The position numbers and the translations under genes were made by a program. Source: CAVXFB01 sp963760935 (GTDB lineage: Bacteria > Planctomycetota > Planctomycetia > Pirellulales > Thermoguttaceae). Taken from it: a DNA stretch of 64,000 nt. How positions within the stretch are numbered: position 1 is the stretch's first letter; every line of letters starts with the position of its first letter. The notes under the pieces were generated by a model. It was not told the DNA's origin, ran no database searches, and saw only the letters and a list, made by a program, of their open reading frames with translations. Positions 49,387 through 57,439 of this stretch are shown in pieces. The stretch is from contig CAVXFB010000003.1 in NCBI GenBank assembly GCA_963760935.1, forward strand, positions 496,001-560,000, in the 5' to 3' direction.

Positions 49387-49764
49387 TCAGTTGCTCGCCC
49401 TCAGCCATTCGAAGTTCTTGTCCAGTTCAATGTAGGACACCTGAATCTGGTAGCCCGCGTAGTCCCGGTGCTTCTTGTCTTTGGAATCCACCAACTGGTC
49501 TTCTAGTCCGGCACGGTCCTCCGGTATCAGTGTGCAATCCGTTGATTGTGCCGGGTCGGGCTCGTAGTCAAGATGCACTACTTGGCCTTTGGGAAGAGTG
49601 TGCTGCTCGCTGAACATTGGAGATGGCGATTCTTGGCCGGGCATCGAGTGCAGAATCCAAACTCCAACCTCCATGTCGGCAAGGGATCGGAACCTACCAC
49701 CGCAATGCGGCAATCGTATTCCCGGCGGCCGTTTGGCAATCTCTTCCAGCAAGTCTGGGTCCAA
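49387..49764 (-). CDS. hypothetical acidic protein
   Basis: A 125-residue frame beginning with TTG at 49764, with AGGAAC six bases upstream. Composition and ending (DYAGYQIQVSYIELDKNFEW) look like a real soluble protein. It lies downstream of, and in the same frame as, the membrane protein at 49807-50595, 42 bases after its stop. No recognised domain. It might be a cytoplasmic partner of that membrane protein. Confidence 0.5.
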   Translation of the reverse strand: MDPDLLEEIAKRPPGIRLPHCGGRFRSLADMEVGVWILHSMPGQESPSPMFSEQHTLPKGQVVHLDYEPDPAQSTDCTLIPEDRAGLEDQLVDSKDKKHRDYAGYQIQVSYIELDKNFEWLRASN

Positions 49765-49806
49765 TTCGTTCCTAACGTCCGTCTTGATGTTGTAGAATGC
49801 CAGATA

Positions 49807-50595
49807 CTACGGACCGCCTAGCGAACAGTCATATTCGTGTTGAATAGTCATTGTAACTGGAGGTGAGCGAACCACCTTCACGGACATTGGCGGAGGAGAC
49901 CAACCGTGCATCCGGTATTCGACCTGACAGCGGCGAAGGGTTAGGGTTTCGGTGCCGAAGTCGGTATACGACGAGACGCCAAACCCGAAATAACGATTCT
50001 GCTTGCGGGAGATGCTTCCGACAGTCTCCCACAAGTCGGGCACGGGCGTGCGGTCCGCGTGTAGCAGGTGATCTGGATCGTGAGAGGATACACCATAGTT
50101 CCCCAAGCCCGGCAAGAACACATCCGTTTCAGGCCATCGTTCCAAAAGTTGATCCACAGCCGCTTTCATCGCAGGTTGGAGCCGGCGGATGCGACGTTTG
50201 AAAGCCATCCACCATAGCCTACGATAGAGCACAAATAGCCCGATCCAGATGGCCAATACTGTGCTCGCAAGCACAGTATTGGCCAACGTTCGCTCGGAGG
50301 CAGCCCCGAGGGCAAGTTGGACGAATACCATTAGTGTCGCCATTGCACTCAGACCACCGAGAACCGCAAACGCCAAGAGTCGAGAGCCGTACCATTCCCA
50401 TCGGTGCCAGTAGCGGAGATGGACATCACGAACAAATCGAAGTCGGATGTCCTGGCTTGCCATCTGCACTATTGTGGGAAACGAGCAGTCGAAGAACATC
50501 CACACCACAAGAATCGCGGCTCCAGCGGCCGAAACGGCAGATGCAAGATGAAGAGAAGGTAACCAAGGGCTGGATGTCGCAAGTAGCAATTCCAT
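49807..50595 (-). CDS. hypothetical membrane protein
   Basis: A 262-residue protein. The frame is open further upstream, but the start with AAGGAGG seven bases before it is the ATG at 50595 (MELLLATSSPWLPSLH). Three hydrophobic segments lie in the first half (about 12-35, 60-85 and 100-120), then a basic stretch RRLWWMAFKRRIRRL and a soluble C-terminal domain with PDLWETVGSISRKQNRYFG and YGVSSHDPDHLLH. No family recognised. The next gene on the strand (125 residues) is probably co-transcribed. Confidence 0.65.
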   Translation of the reverse strand: MELLLATSSPWLPSLHLASAVSAAGAAILVVWMFFDCSFPTIVQMASQDIRLRFVRDVHLRYWHRWEWYGSRLLAFAVLGGLSAMATLMVFVQLALGAASERTLANTVLASTVLAIWIGLFVLYRRLWWMAFKRRIRRLQPAMKAAVDQLLERWPETDVFLPGLGNYGVSSHDPDHLLHADRTPVPDLWETVGSISRKQNRYFGFGVSSYTDFGTETLTLRRCQVEYRMHGWSPPPMSVKVVRSPPVTMTIQHEYDCSLGGP

Positions 50596-51037
50596 ATCCA
50601 GGCCTCCTTCACTACACGGCCATGTTACCTCCGCAGTAGTGGTTCCTGCAATCTCTAGTCTCCAATTGTAGCCAAGGTGTGCTACTACGCCAGGCTGTCG
50701 GTTCGCTGGCCGGATACTCTCCCCAGGGAGGCCATATATATTGCCACTGTGCCCGAGGCTTTGCAGGTTTCCTCGCGGGCATGCCAGGGGGCCCTCTGGC
50801 GACACATATTTTTCCGCGTGTGCGCGAGCTTTCCCTTGACCTTCTGCCGCTGCCGACTTCCGCCCTGTGCCGAGTAAGCCGAAAGGCAAGAGCGGCAAAC
50901 GGAAAGTCCTCGGCGTGGATCGCACGTTCGCCTGCTGCGTCCGCTTTCCGTTTGGAGAAAACGTTCGCCGATGTGGTGCTGTGAGCCGGCCCGAGATAGG
51001 CTCGTTTCTCGGTCGCCGCGGGCAACCGTGTCGCCAC
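50596..51037. other. intergenic region with an 11-base inverted repeat
   Basis: 442 bases between the pilin-like gene and the membrane-protein gene, both on the minus strand. No credible gene. The inverted repeat CAAACGGAAAG / CTTTCCGTTTG (50896-50906 and 50944-50954, loop 37) could form a transcript end for the pilin-like gene. Confidence 0.4.
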
Positions 51038-51436
51038 TCACCATCGCCGTCCGTGGCCACCCCAGCCACCACCCCAACCGCCACCGCCAGATCCGCCGGT
51101 CGAGTCCGACCCGCCGCTATTACCGGTGTCGCTGGAGCCGGCAGTGTCGCCGGAGCCGGCAGTGCTGTCGCCCGTTCCACCGTCGGCGCCACTCGGATCC
51201 GACCCCGCTTGGCTGCCGCCGCTTGTTGAACCTCCGCCCGCAAGCATCGGATTGTTGAGCAACTGTGCTGGATCGGCAATGCCCTCCGCCGTCTTGTTGA
51301 TCTTGTCGGCGTTCTGACCGCCGAGTTGCCCAATGACAACGATCAATACCAGAGCGATGCCGGCGACGAGACAAACCCACTCAACCTGTGCCAGACCACA
51401 TGGTTTGTACCGCTTGTATTGGCTGTGAATATCCAT
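51038..51436 (-). CDS. Flp-pilin-like membrane protein with Gly/Ser-rich tail
   Basis: A 132-residue protein starting at the ATG at 51436 (MDIHSQYKRYKPCGLAQVEWV), with AAGGGA about seven bases upstream. A basic N terminus is followed by one hydrophobic helix GLAQVEWVCLVAGIALVLIVVIG, with the Glu a few residues into the helix as in Flp/type IVb pilins and TadE-like proteins. The C-terminal half is a low-complexity Gly/Ser/Asp/Thr run (GSQAGSDPSGADGGTGDS type, then GGGGWGGGWGG). It may be a pilin-like fibre component; the tail is repeat-expanded. The upstream frame stays open through a 27-base repeat, so a longer form cannot be excluded. Confidence 0.6.
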   Translation of the reverse strand: MDIHSQYKRYKPCGLAQVEWVCLVAGIALVLIVVIGQLGGQNADKINKTAEGIADPAQLLNNPMLAGGGSTSGGSQAGSDPSGADGGTGDSTAGSGDTAGSSDTGNSGGSDSTGGSGGGGWGGGWGGHGRRW

Positions 51437-51516
51437 GTCATTTCCCTTCATGCAAGAACAACGAAACGAACGCGTCGCTGTTTCGAGCATAGGTTGTCTC
51501 CACGGCAAGTCCAGCA

Positions 51517-51597
51517 AGTTGGGATAATTTGGATTTGTGAGACTCTTGGGATAATCAGGCTTCCCAAGCTTCTCAAGATATTTCGGCTTCCCGAGAT
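51517..51597. repeat. three degenerate tandem 27-base units
   Basis: Units at 51517-51543, 51544-51570 and 51571-51597 share TTGGGATAAT..GGCTTCCC-like cores. In the pilin-like gene's reading frame they would encode three nine-residue units with the pattern LGKPxYxxx. They lie upstream of the best ribosome-binding site, so I treat them as non-coding; the frame-preserving period keeps the alternative open. Confidence 0.5.
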
Positions 51598-51745
51598 TAT
51601 CCGGAACGTACGGCAAGTTGTGCGCGGGAATTGACACTGAAGCGGGTATTAACGCCGGTTGGCGTCCGCACGGAGGCCAGCGTCGGCCAGATTGCTCGCA
51701 CGTAGCGCCGCGAACAGGTCCGTCAGGGAGCGGCCGGACGATTGT

Positions 51746-52600
51746 CTATTTGCCGCAATAGTCGATCGCGCGGGCCAGTTCACTCTGCAAGTCTTGGCGG
51801 CGAACGATGCGGTCGACGAAGCCGTGCTCCAGCAGAAATTCGCTGGTTTGAAAGCCCTTGGGAAGCTCGATGCGGATCGTGGCCTTAATGGTTCGCGGTC
51901 CGGCGAAACCAATCAGGGCCCTCGGCTCGGCGAACACGACATCGCCCAAGGAAGCAAAACTGGCAGCCACGCCGCCCATCGTCGGATTCGTGAGCACAGA
52001 GATAAACAGGCCGCCGGCCGTGTTAAAACGGGCCAGCGCGGCCGACACCTTGGCCATTTGCATCAGCGACAGGATGCCCTCGTGCATGCGGGCGCCGCCG
52101 CCCGAGCCGGAAACGATGATCAGAGGCAACTGTTGGGCCGTGGCGCGTTCAATGGTGCGGGTGAGCTTTTCGCCGACGACCGCGCCCATGCTGCCCATGA
52201 TGAACGCGGAATCGGTTACGCCGAAGGCAACGCGGCGGCCGCGGATCATGCCCGTGCCGACCACGGCGGCCTCGCGCAGACCCGTGCGCTTCTGTTCCTC
52301 CTCGATCTTCTGCGGATAAGGCACTTTGTCGACGAATTGCAGGGGATCGGCCGATTCAAGATTCGCGTCCCACTCCTCGAAGGTCCCTTCGTCGAGCACT
52401 TGGGCCACTCGCTGGCGGGCCGAAACGTACCAGTGATAGTCGCACTCGGGGCAGACGCCCAGCCGCTTCTCGGCCTCTTTGCGAAAGATCGTCGCCTGAC
52501 AGCCGGGGCAGCACTTCCACAGTCCTTCCGGCACGCCGCGCTTCGGGCGCTTCAAAACGTTCTTCCAGTTGCTCGGATCAGGCGTCTGTGTCGCCATCAT
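51746..52600 (-). CDS. accD: acetyl-CoA carboxylase carboxyltransferase subunit beta
   Basis: A 284-residue enzyme. Zinc ribbon CCPGCQATIFRKEAEKRLGVCPECDYHW near the N terminus (four Cys), then the crotonase-like carboxyltransferase fold with SGSGGGARMHEGILSLMQMAK, LTNPTMGGVAASFASLGDV and AGPRTIKATI. It transfers the carboxyl from biotin to acetyl-CoA to make malonyl-CoA for fatty acids. AAAGGAG lies just before the ATG. Next in the direction of transcription from the phosphatase-like gene. Confidence 0.95.
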   Translation of the reverse strand: MMATQTPDPSNWKNVLKRPKRGVPEGLWKCCPGCQATIFRKEAEKRLGVCPECDYHWYVSARQRVAQVLDEGTFEEWDANLESADPLQFVDKVPYPQKIEEEQKRTGLREAAVVGTGMIRGRRVAFGVTDSAFIMGSMGAVVGEKLTRTIERATAQQLPLIIVSGSGGGARMHEGILSLMQMAKVSAALARFNTAGGLFISVLTNPTMGGVAASFASLGDVVFAEPRALIGFAGPRTIKATIRIELPKGFQTSEFLLEHGFVDRIVRRQDLQSELARAIDYCGK

Positions 52601-52648
52601 GACACTCCTTTGACAATCTTCGGCACGCGTGCCTGCCTACCTTTGGCT

Positions 52649-53233
52649 TCACGCCGTTGCGGTGACGATCCCGTCCGGCGAAACATCCAGCACTTCAAAG
52701 CGGCCGTGGCCGTTCGGCGCCTTCCATAGATCACCCAATTCGCCGTGAGTGAGAAAGCGGCGGGCGAGGCTCAAAAGCGGCTCGGGCAGCACCAGGCCAA
52801 TCGTGTCTTCCTTGTGCCGCTTCAACAACTTGTTCAACGCTGTGCCGACTCGCTCGTCGGCGGCCGCCAACATCTCGCCTTCCGGCGGGCAAACATTTTC
52901 GGGCTGCTCCTGCCATTGCCGATAGACTTTCGGCTGTTTGTGGCGAACGTCTTCCACCAGCATGCCTTGCCACAGCCCCTGATGAAGATTGTCAAGCCGT
53001 TCAATCTTCTTTAGCTTCACGTCGAGAGCTTTTGCAATGATTTGGGCGGTGGCCAGCGATGGTTGCGAGACGGGCGAATAGACGGCCTCCATCCCCTTAT
53101 CGCGTAACTGCTCGACGATTTGCGCCGTTTCCGTGGAGCCTTGTTCGTTCAATGGAATGTCCAGGCTTCCCTGGATGCGCTGCTGCGCATCGTAGTCGGT
53201 CGAGCCCGGACGAATTAACACGAGTCTCAACAT
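52649..53233 (-). CDS. histidine-phosphatase-fold protein lacking the catalytic histidines
   Basis: A 194-residue protein starting at the ATG at 53233 (MLRLVLIRPGSTDYDAQQRIQG), two bases after the rpe stop. It matches phosphoglycerate-mutase-like phosphatases: the N-terminal RHGET motif position reads RPGST, so the nucleophilic His is Pro. The second conserved His, usually in a SHG motif, falls in GLVLPEPLLSLA and is also absent. DIPLNEQG and PVSQPSLATAQIIAKAL are conserved. The protein should keep the fold but lack phosphatase chemistry by this mechanism. It sits between rpe and accD. Confidence 0.82.
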   Translation of the reverse strand: MLRLVLIRPGSTDYDAQQRIQGSLDIPLNEQGSTETAQIVEQLRDKGMEAVYSPVSQPSLATAQIIAKALDVKLKKIERLDNLHQGLWQGMLVEDVRHKQPKVYRQWQEQPENVCPPEGEMLAAADERVGTALNKLLKRHKEDTIGLVLPEPLLSLARRFLTHGELGDLWKAPNGHGRFEVLDVSPDGIVTATA

Positions 53234-53235
53234 CT

Positions 53236-53940
53236 CTACACCCGCAGTTCCTTCGCTGATTTTGCCAGCCGGGTCATCTCGCGAATCAAGCGCCCGTAGT
53301 CTTTCTGTGAAAACAGGGCCGAGCCGGTTACGAACAGGTCGGCTCCGGCCTCGGCACATGCTCCGACCGTCTCGGCATTTACGCCACCGTCGACCGACAG
53401 CAGCACATCGGAGCCAACCACCGAGCGAAGATGGCGGAGTTTGTCCAGCGCGACCGGGTCGAACGTCTGTCCGCCAAAGCCGGGCATGACGCTCATCACC
53501 AACACCAGGTCGCAAACATCGAGGCAGACTTCGAGGGTGTCGATCGGCGTGGGCGGATTGAGCGAGATTCCGGCCCCGGCGCCCAACTTGCGAATCTCTT
53601 CCAACAGCGGCCGTGGATCGGGCAACACTTCGATGTGAACCGTCATGATGTCGGCGCCCGCCTCGCGAAACTGCCGCACATATCGCGCCGGCTCCGAAAT
53701 CATCAAATGCACGTCGAGCGGCAGCGTGGTTGAACGGCGAATGGCCTCGACCACCGGCAGACCAAAGCTGAGGTTGGGCACAAAATGGCCGTCCATGATG
53801 TCCAGGTGGAGCATCTTCGCCCCAGCCTCTTCGACGCGGCGAATCTCCTCGCGCAGGTTGCCAAAGTCGCACGCCAACAACGAGGGCAGGACCAGCGGAA
53901 CGGCAGCGTGCAATTCGTCGAGCGTCTGGAGAGAATCCAT
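53236..53940 (-). CDS. rpe: ribulose-phosphate 3-epimerase
   Basis: A 234-residue TIM-barrel enzyme interconverting ribulose 5-phosphate and xylulose 5-phosphate in the pentose phosphate route. Motifs: VLPSLLACDFGNLREEI, LHLDIMDGHFVPNLSFG (metal-binding His/Asp), LPLDVHLMI, MSVMPGFGGQTF and LLSVDGGVN. The first about 15 residues are an N-terminal extension. The candidate promoter at 53954-53983 would put the start of transcription almost at the ATG. Confidence 0.94.
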   Translation of the reverse strand: MDSLQTLDELHAAVPLVLPSLLACDFGNLREEIRRVEEAGAKMLHLDIMDGHFVPNLSFGLPVVEAIRRSTTLPLDVHLMISEPARYVRQFREAGADIMTVHIEVLPDPRPLLEEIRKLGAGAGISLNPPTPIDTLEVCLDVCDLVLVMSVMPGFGGQTFDPVALDKLRHLRSVVGSDVLLSVDGGVNAETVGACAEAGADLFVTGSALFSQKDYGRLIREMTRLAKSAKELRV

Positions 53941-54345
53941 AGGAAGCGGCCTGACTTTAGGGCGTTGAGCTCGTGGCGGTCAAGCCGATAGAAAGACTTT
54001 GCCCGGTTCTTCGGTGGGCAAAAGGGATTGCCAAGCGTTGCCCATTTACGTTGTCTTCGTCGATTAGGCTTTTCTGACCGTCAGCCAACTACCCACTACC
54101 TGCCGCCGATGACTTTGCTACGGCGGGACGCCGGGAGTCGAAACTCCAAGCACCACAGTATTCTACCAAGCAGGCCGGCCCTCGTCAGCGCTTCTTTTGG
54201 CGGATCGCCTAAGCGTTTAACTGCCAACCAGTTGCGGCGACGACAAGGACGGCGCATCGCGGACGCAGCCAATTGTGATAAGCTGGGCAATCCGTCGAAC
54301 TGGCCACTGTTGGCGAACGACCACACAAGTTCCTGCGCCGCGGCG
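53941..54345. other. intergenic region upstream of rpe
   Basis: 405 bases between rpe and the end of gltA (both minus strand). No gene of credible composition. Contains a promoter candidate for rpe (separate entry). Confidence 0.4.
53954..53983 (-). promoter_or_regulatory. candidate sigma70-type promoter of rpe
   Basis: On the minus strand: TTGACC (-35, 53983-53978), an 18-base spacer, then TAAAGT (-10, 53959-53954), ending 13 bases before the rpe ATG. Both hexamers are near consensus. The leader would be very short. Confidence 0.35.
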
Positions 54346-55719
54346 TCAGCGCCGTTCGATCGGGACGTACTGCGTCTCGTTGGGGCCAGTGTAGATCTGC
54401 CGGGGGCGGAAGATTTTCGTCGTTGGGTCGTCGTGCTGCTCTTTCCACTGTGCAATCCAGCCCGGCAGGCGGCCGATGGCGAAACAGACGGTGAACACGT
54501 TGGTCGGTATACCCATCGCCCGCATAAGGATGCCGCTGTAGAAATCGACGTTTGGATAGAGTTTTCGATCGACGAAATAGGAATCGGCCAGGGCCAATTC
54601 TTCCAGCTTGCGGGCTATGTCCAACAGCGGGTCTTTGCGATTGAGTTTGGTAAAGACCTTGTCGCAAGCCGCCTTGAGAATCTTCGCCCGCGGATCGTAG
54701 TTGCGATAAACGCGATGGCCAAAACCGGCAAGACGCTTGGGATTATCCTTGTCCTTTGCCCTAAGGATATAGTCTTCGGGCGACATGCCACCCTGCTGGA
54801 TGCCGCGAAGCATTTCCATCACTTCGACGTTCGCTCCACCGTGCAAAGGGCCCCATAGTGCGGAGACGCCCGCAGCGCACGATCCAAAGAGGTTGGCACG
54901 CGACGAGCCGACGACGCGCACGGTCGACGTACTGCAATTTTGCTCGTGGTCGGCGTGCAAAATAAAGATCAGGTTCAGGGCGTCCTCCACCTCCGGCGTC
55001 ACGATGTACTGCCGATGTGGCAGCGAGAACATCATGTGCAGGAAGTTCGCGCAGTAGCGGAGGCCCGGATCGGGGTAGTTGAATGGCAGGCCAAGCGAGC
55101 GTCGGTAGGTAAACGCGGCGATCGTGCGGACTTTGCTAATCAGTCGCGCGGCGGCCTCTTCAAACTGATCATCGTCGTTCAGCCCGAAATATGCCTGATT
55201 GAAACAGGCCAACTGGTTCATTGTCGCCGAGAGGATGGCCATCGGCGGAGCGTCGGACGGAATATGCTGAAACTGGTGCTTGACCCCTTCGTGGATCAGC
55301 TCGTTGGCCGTGAGCAATTCGCTGAAACGGTCCAGGTCGTTTTGCGTGGGCAGGCGTCCAAAGATCAGCAGCCAAGCAACTTCGATGAAGTTTGGTTTGG
55401 TCGTGAACTGTTCGATGGGGATGCCACGGTAACGAAGAATGCCTTTCTCGCCGTCGATAAACGTAATGTCGCTGCGGCAGACGCCCGTATTGCCAAGCGA
55501 CGGATCGAAGGTGATCAGCCCCGTCTCATCGCGGAGTTTGGTGATGTCGACGGCCTGCTCGCCTTCAGTCCCGGTAAACACCGGCAATTCGATTCGATGG
55601 CCACGGTACGTTAGGATCGCCTTTTCCGGCTCCGATTGCTGCCCGTTGCCGGCCTCAGCCTGAGGCGTCTCATCGGGCCCGTGGATAGCGTGACCTCTCT
55701 CTAGATGTTTAACAGCCAT
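54346..55719 (-). CDS. gltA: citrate synthase
   Basis: A 457-residue enzyme with signatures ILHADHEQNCSTSTVR (catalytic His), WGPLHGGANVEVMEML, LAGFGHRVYRNYDPR and NVDFYSGILM. The 55-residue N-terminal stretch with ILTYRGHRIELPV is a type II citrate synthase-like extension. It condenses acetyl-CoA with oxaloacetate at the entry of the TCA and glyoxylate cycles. The ATG overlaps the pckA stop (TAATG). It is the last gene of the run aceB, aceA, pckA, gltA. Confidence 0.95.
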   Translation of the reverse strand: MAVKHLERGHAIHGPDETPQAEAGNGQQSEPEKAILTYRGHRIELPVFTGTEGEQAVDITKLRDETGLITFDPSLGNTGVCRSDITFIDGEKGILRYRGIPIEQFTTKPNFIEVAWLLIFGRLPTQNDLDRFSELLTANELIHEGVKHQFQHIPSDAPPMAILSATMNQLACFNQAYFGLNDDDQFEEAAARLISKVRTIAAFTYRRSLGLPFNYPDPGLRYCANFLHMMFSLPHRQYIVTPEVEDALNLIFILHADHEQNCSTSTVRVVGSSRANLFGSCAAGVSALWGPLHGGANVEVMEMLRGIQQGGMSPEDYILRAKDKDNPKRLAGFGHRVYRNYDPRAKILKAACDKVFTKLNRKDPLLDIARKLEELALADSYFVDRKLYPNVDFYSGILMRAMGIPTNVFTVCFAIGRLPGWIAQWKEQHDDPTTKIFRPRQIYTGPNETQYVPIERR

Positions 55720-57323
55720 TATACCACCTGGCCAACAGCGGCCGCTTTGGTTTGAAATACGGCCTTGATCCGTGGATCGAGACCCGGAAATCGATCCATG
55801 TACTCCGCCCGCTGATGATCAAGGGACCGCTGGCGGGCGTCGAAATCGGCTTCCGAAAACAGCTTCTCCGGTCGCATCAAGATCGAGTCGATCGCACGCA
55901 CCGAGCGCGGGATCATCAGGCCGGTCTTGTCCGACATATACCACTCCTCGGCGCCGCCGCGGAGGAGCGAATCGAGGATGCCCATCGTATCGGCCAGCCG
56001 AATGTCGCGAAACGAGTTCCCCTCGCCCACCCAGCCGGTGTTCAAGAGATAGCAGTTGATGTGGCCGCCGCTCTTGAGAATGTCGTAAAACAGATTGGCG
56101 TGTTCAGCCCGGTCGCCCGCTATGAACGGGTCGTAGAAAAACTCGTTCTTGATCTTGCCGGCCTGCGTCGGATCGCCGGCCGACGACTCCATCGATTGGC
56201 CGAGCACCATGAAGGCCGCGGCCTGTTCGTGGGTGAGTTTCGCAACGGCCGGAATGATGTTGCCTCGGGTGATGAGGAACATATTGTCGATTCGCCGGGC
56301 ATTGATCTCGTTGGCCGAATGCATGAAGTCGCGGCGTTCGACGACGGCGCGGCCGTTGCTCGTGCGCGACAGATCGTAGAAATCAACGCTGCCATCTTCG
56401 GTGACGAATACGTTTTCCAAGAACGTATCCTTGCGAAGGCAGGCGTAATAGGCTTCGATTTGATCGCCCGGATTGAGGCAATCGGTTTTGATGAACAGCC
56501 CACCGGCCTCGAAACCGCGGAAGCGGCCATCGCGACACAGCGTGCCGCCATCGTCCTGGATAAGCCACGATCGTTCGCGTCCCTTGCGAGCCAACACCCG
56601 GCACGTCGTGCTGGTCTTGCCATTCGCGCTTAAGGCCACGAAAAGCGAATAGCTCGTAACATAAACGCCGCGGCGGTTTTCGAGAGTGTCCTTGCGGCAG
56701 CCGGCGTGAAGAAATATGGCGTCGCCGTGGAGTTTCGCCCGATAGTTCTCGCCGGCAAACACCCCCTTCTTCCATTCGCCAAAATAGTTGCTGTTGCGGA
56801 CAAACTTGACCAGCCTGCCGTCCGGCGCATGGGCAAGCCTGATGGTAATGTCCTTCTCGGGCAGCGCCTTGGTCTTGTTCCGTTCAAACTCTCCGTCGGC
56901 AAACATAACCACCGTATACGTCGGGTCGTCGCTCACGGTCGGCTTGAACAACTTCAGGCCGCCGTACGCGACCTGGGCGAACCGCTCGGGCACCACGAGC
57001 CGGGCGGTGATTCCGTCGACCCCGTCACCTACCACGACGTCGATCGAAACGAGCTTTTCTTTTGCCAAGATTTGCTTGGCGTGCTCGATCAGTTCGCGCT
57101 CGTTGTGGCCGAACACCGAGTCGACGTTGTTCTCGGTCCGTTTGGCCGCCCGAGACATCGGTTCAGAGTCGGCGTAAATGCTGCCGTATCGAGTCTGTTT
57201 GACCTCCGGCTCTTGCAACGCAATCGCCTTCAACCAGGCGGCATCCGGATTACGGGTAATAGCGCCACTGCGTTGGGCCGTCTCGCAGATGGTTTTCGCC
57301 GCCTGTTGAAACTCATCAAACAT
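55719..57323 (-). CDS. pckA: phosphoenolpyruvate carboxykinase (ATP), divergent
   Basis: A 534-residue enzyme starting at the ATG at 57323 (MFDEFQQAAKT), with GGGAG nine bases upstream. Family stretches: TRYGSIYADSEPMSR, AKLHGDAIFLHAGCRKD, GVYVTSYSLFVALSANGKTSTT and KIKNEFFYDPFIAGD. The ATP-binding P-loop reads ALSANGKTS where the family has GLSGTGKTT, so two glycines of the loop are Ala. The lysine and threonine stay. It decarboxylates oxaloacetate to phosphoenolpyruvate, draining the TCA/glyoxylate cycle into sugar synthesis. Its stop overlaps gltA. Confidence 0.88.
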   Translation of the reverse strand: MFDEFQQAAKTICETAQRSGAITRNPDAAWLKAIALQEPEVKQTRYGSIYADSEPMSRAAKRTENNVDSVFGHNERELIEHAKQILAKEKLVSIDVVVGDGVDGITARLVVPERFAQVAYGGLKLFKPTVSDDPTYTVVMFADGEFERNKTKALPEKDITIRLAHAPDGRLVKFVRNSNYFGEWKKGVFAGENYRAKLHGDAIFLHAGCRKDTLENRRGVYVTSYSLFVALSANGKTSTTCRVLARKGRERSWLIQDDGGTLCRDGRFRGFEAGGLFIKTDCLNPGDQIEAYYACLRKDTFLENVFVTEDGSVDFYDLSRTSNGRAVVERRDFMHSANEINARRIDNMFLITRGNIIPAVAKLTHEQAAAFMVLGQSMESSAGDPTQAGKIKNEFFYDPFIAGDRAEHANLFYDILKSGGHINCYLLNTGWVGEGNSFRDIRLADTMGILDSLLRGGAEEWYMSDKTGLMIPRSVRAIDSILMRPEKLFSEADFDARQRSLDHQRAEYMDRFPGLDPRIKAVFQTKAAAVGQVV

Positions 57324-57439
57324 GGCCGTGACTCCCAATAGCAACCCTTGCAGGGTGGGCCGATCGCAGCGAACCCCCACATGATTAGCAAATTATTGAT
57401 GGCAGGGCCCGCTGCGCTCGCCCCACCCCGCAGTGCCCG

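Noticed and set aside
49150..49506. Possible reverse-transcriptase or maturase start inside the intron-like region
   Set aside because: The translation shows no RT motif such as YADD or a LtrA-type N terminus, so no intron-encoded protein is called.
51240..51600. CRISPR-like tandem repeat upstream of the pilin-like gene
   Set aside because: Units are contiguous 27-mers without spacers and are degenerate; no cas genes.
54028..54858. 276-codon plus-strand frame over the end of gltA
   Set aside because: It is antisense to the conserved citrate synthase C terminus and low in recognisable protein features.
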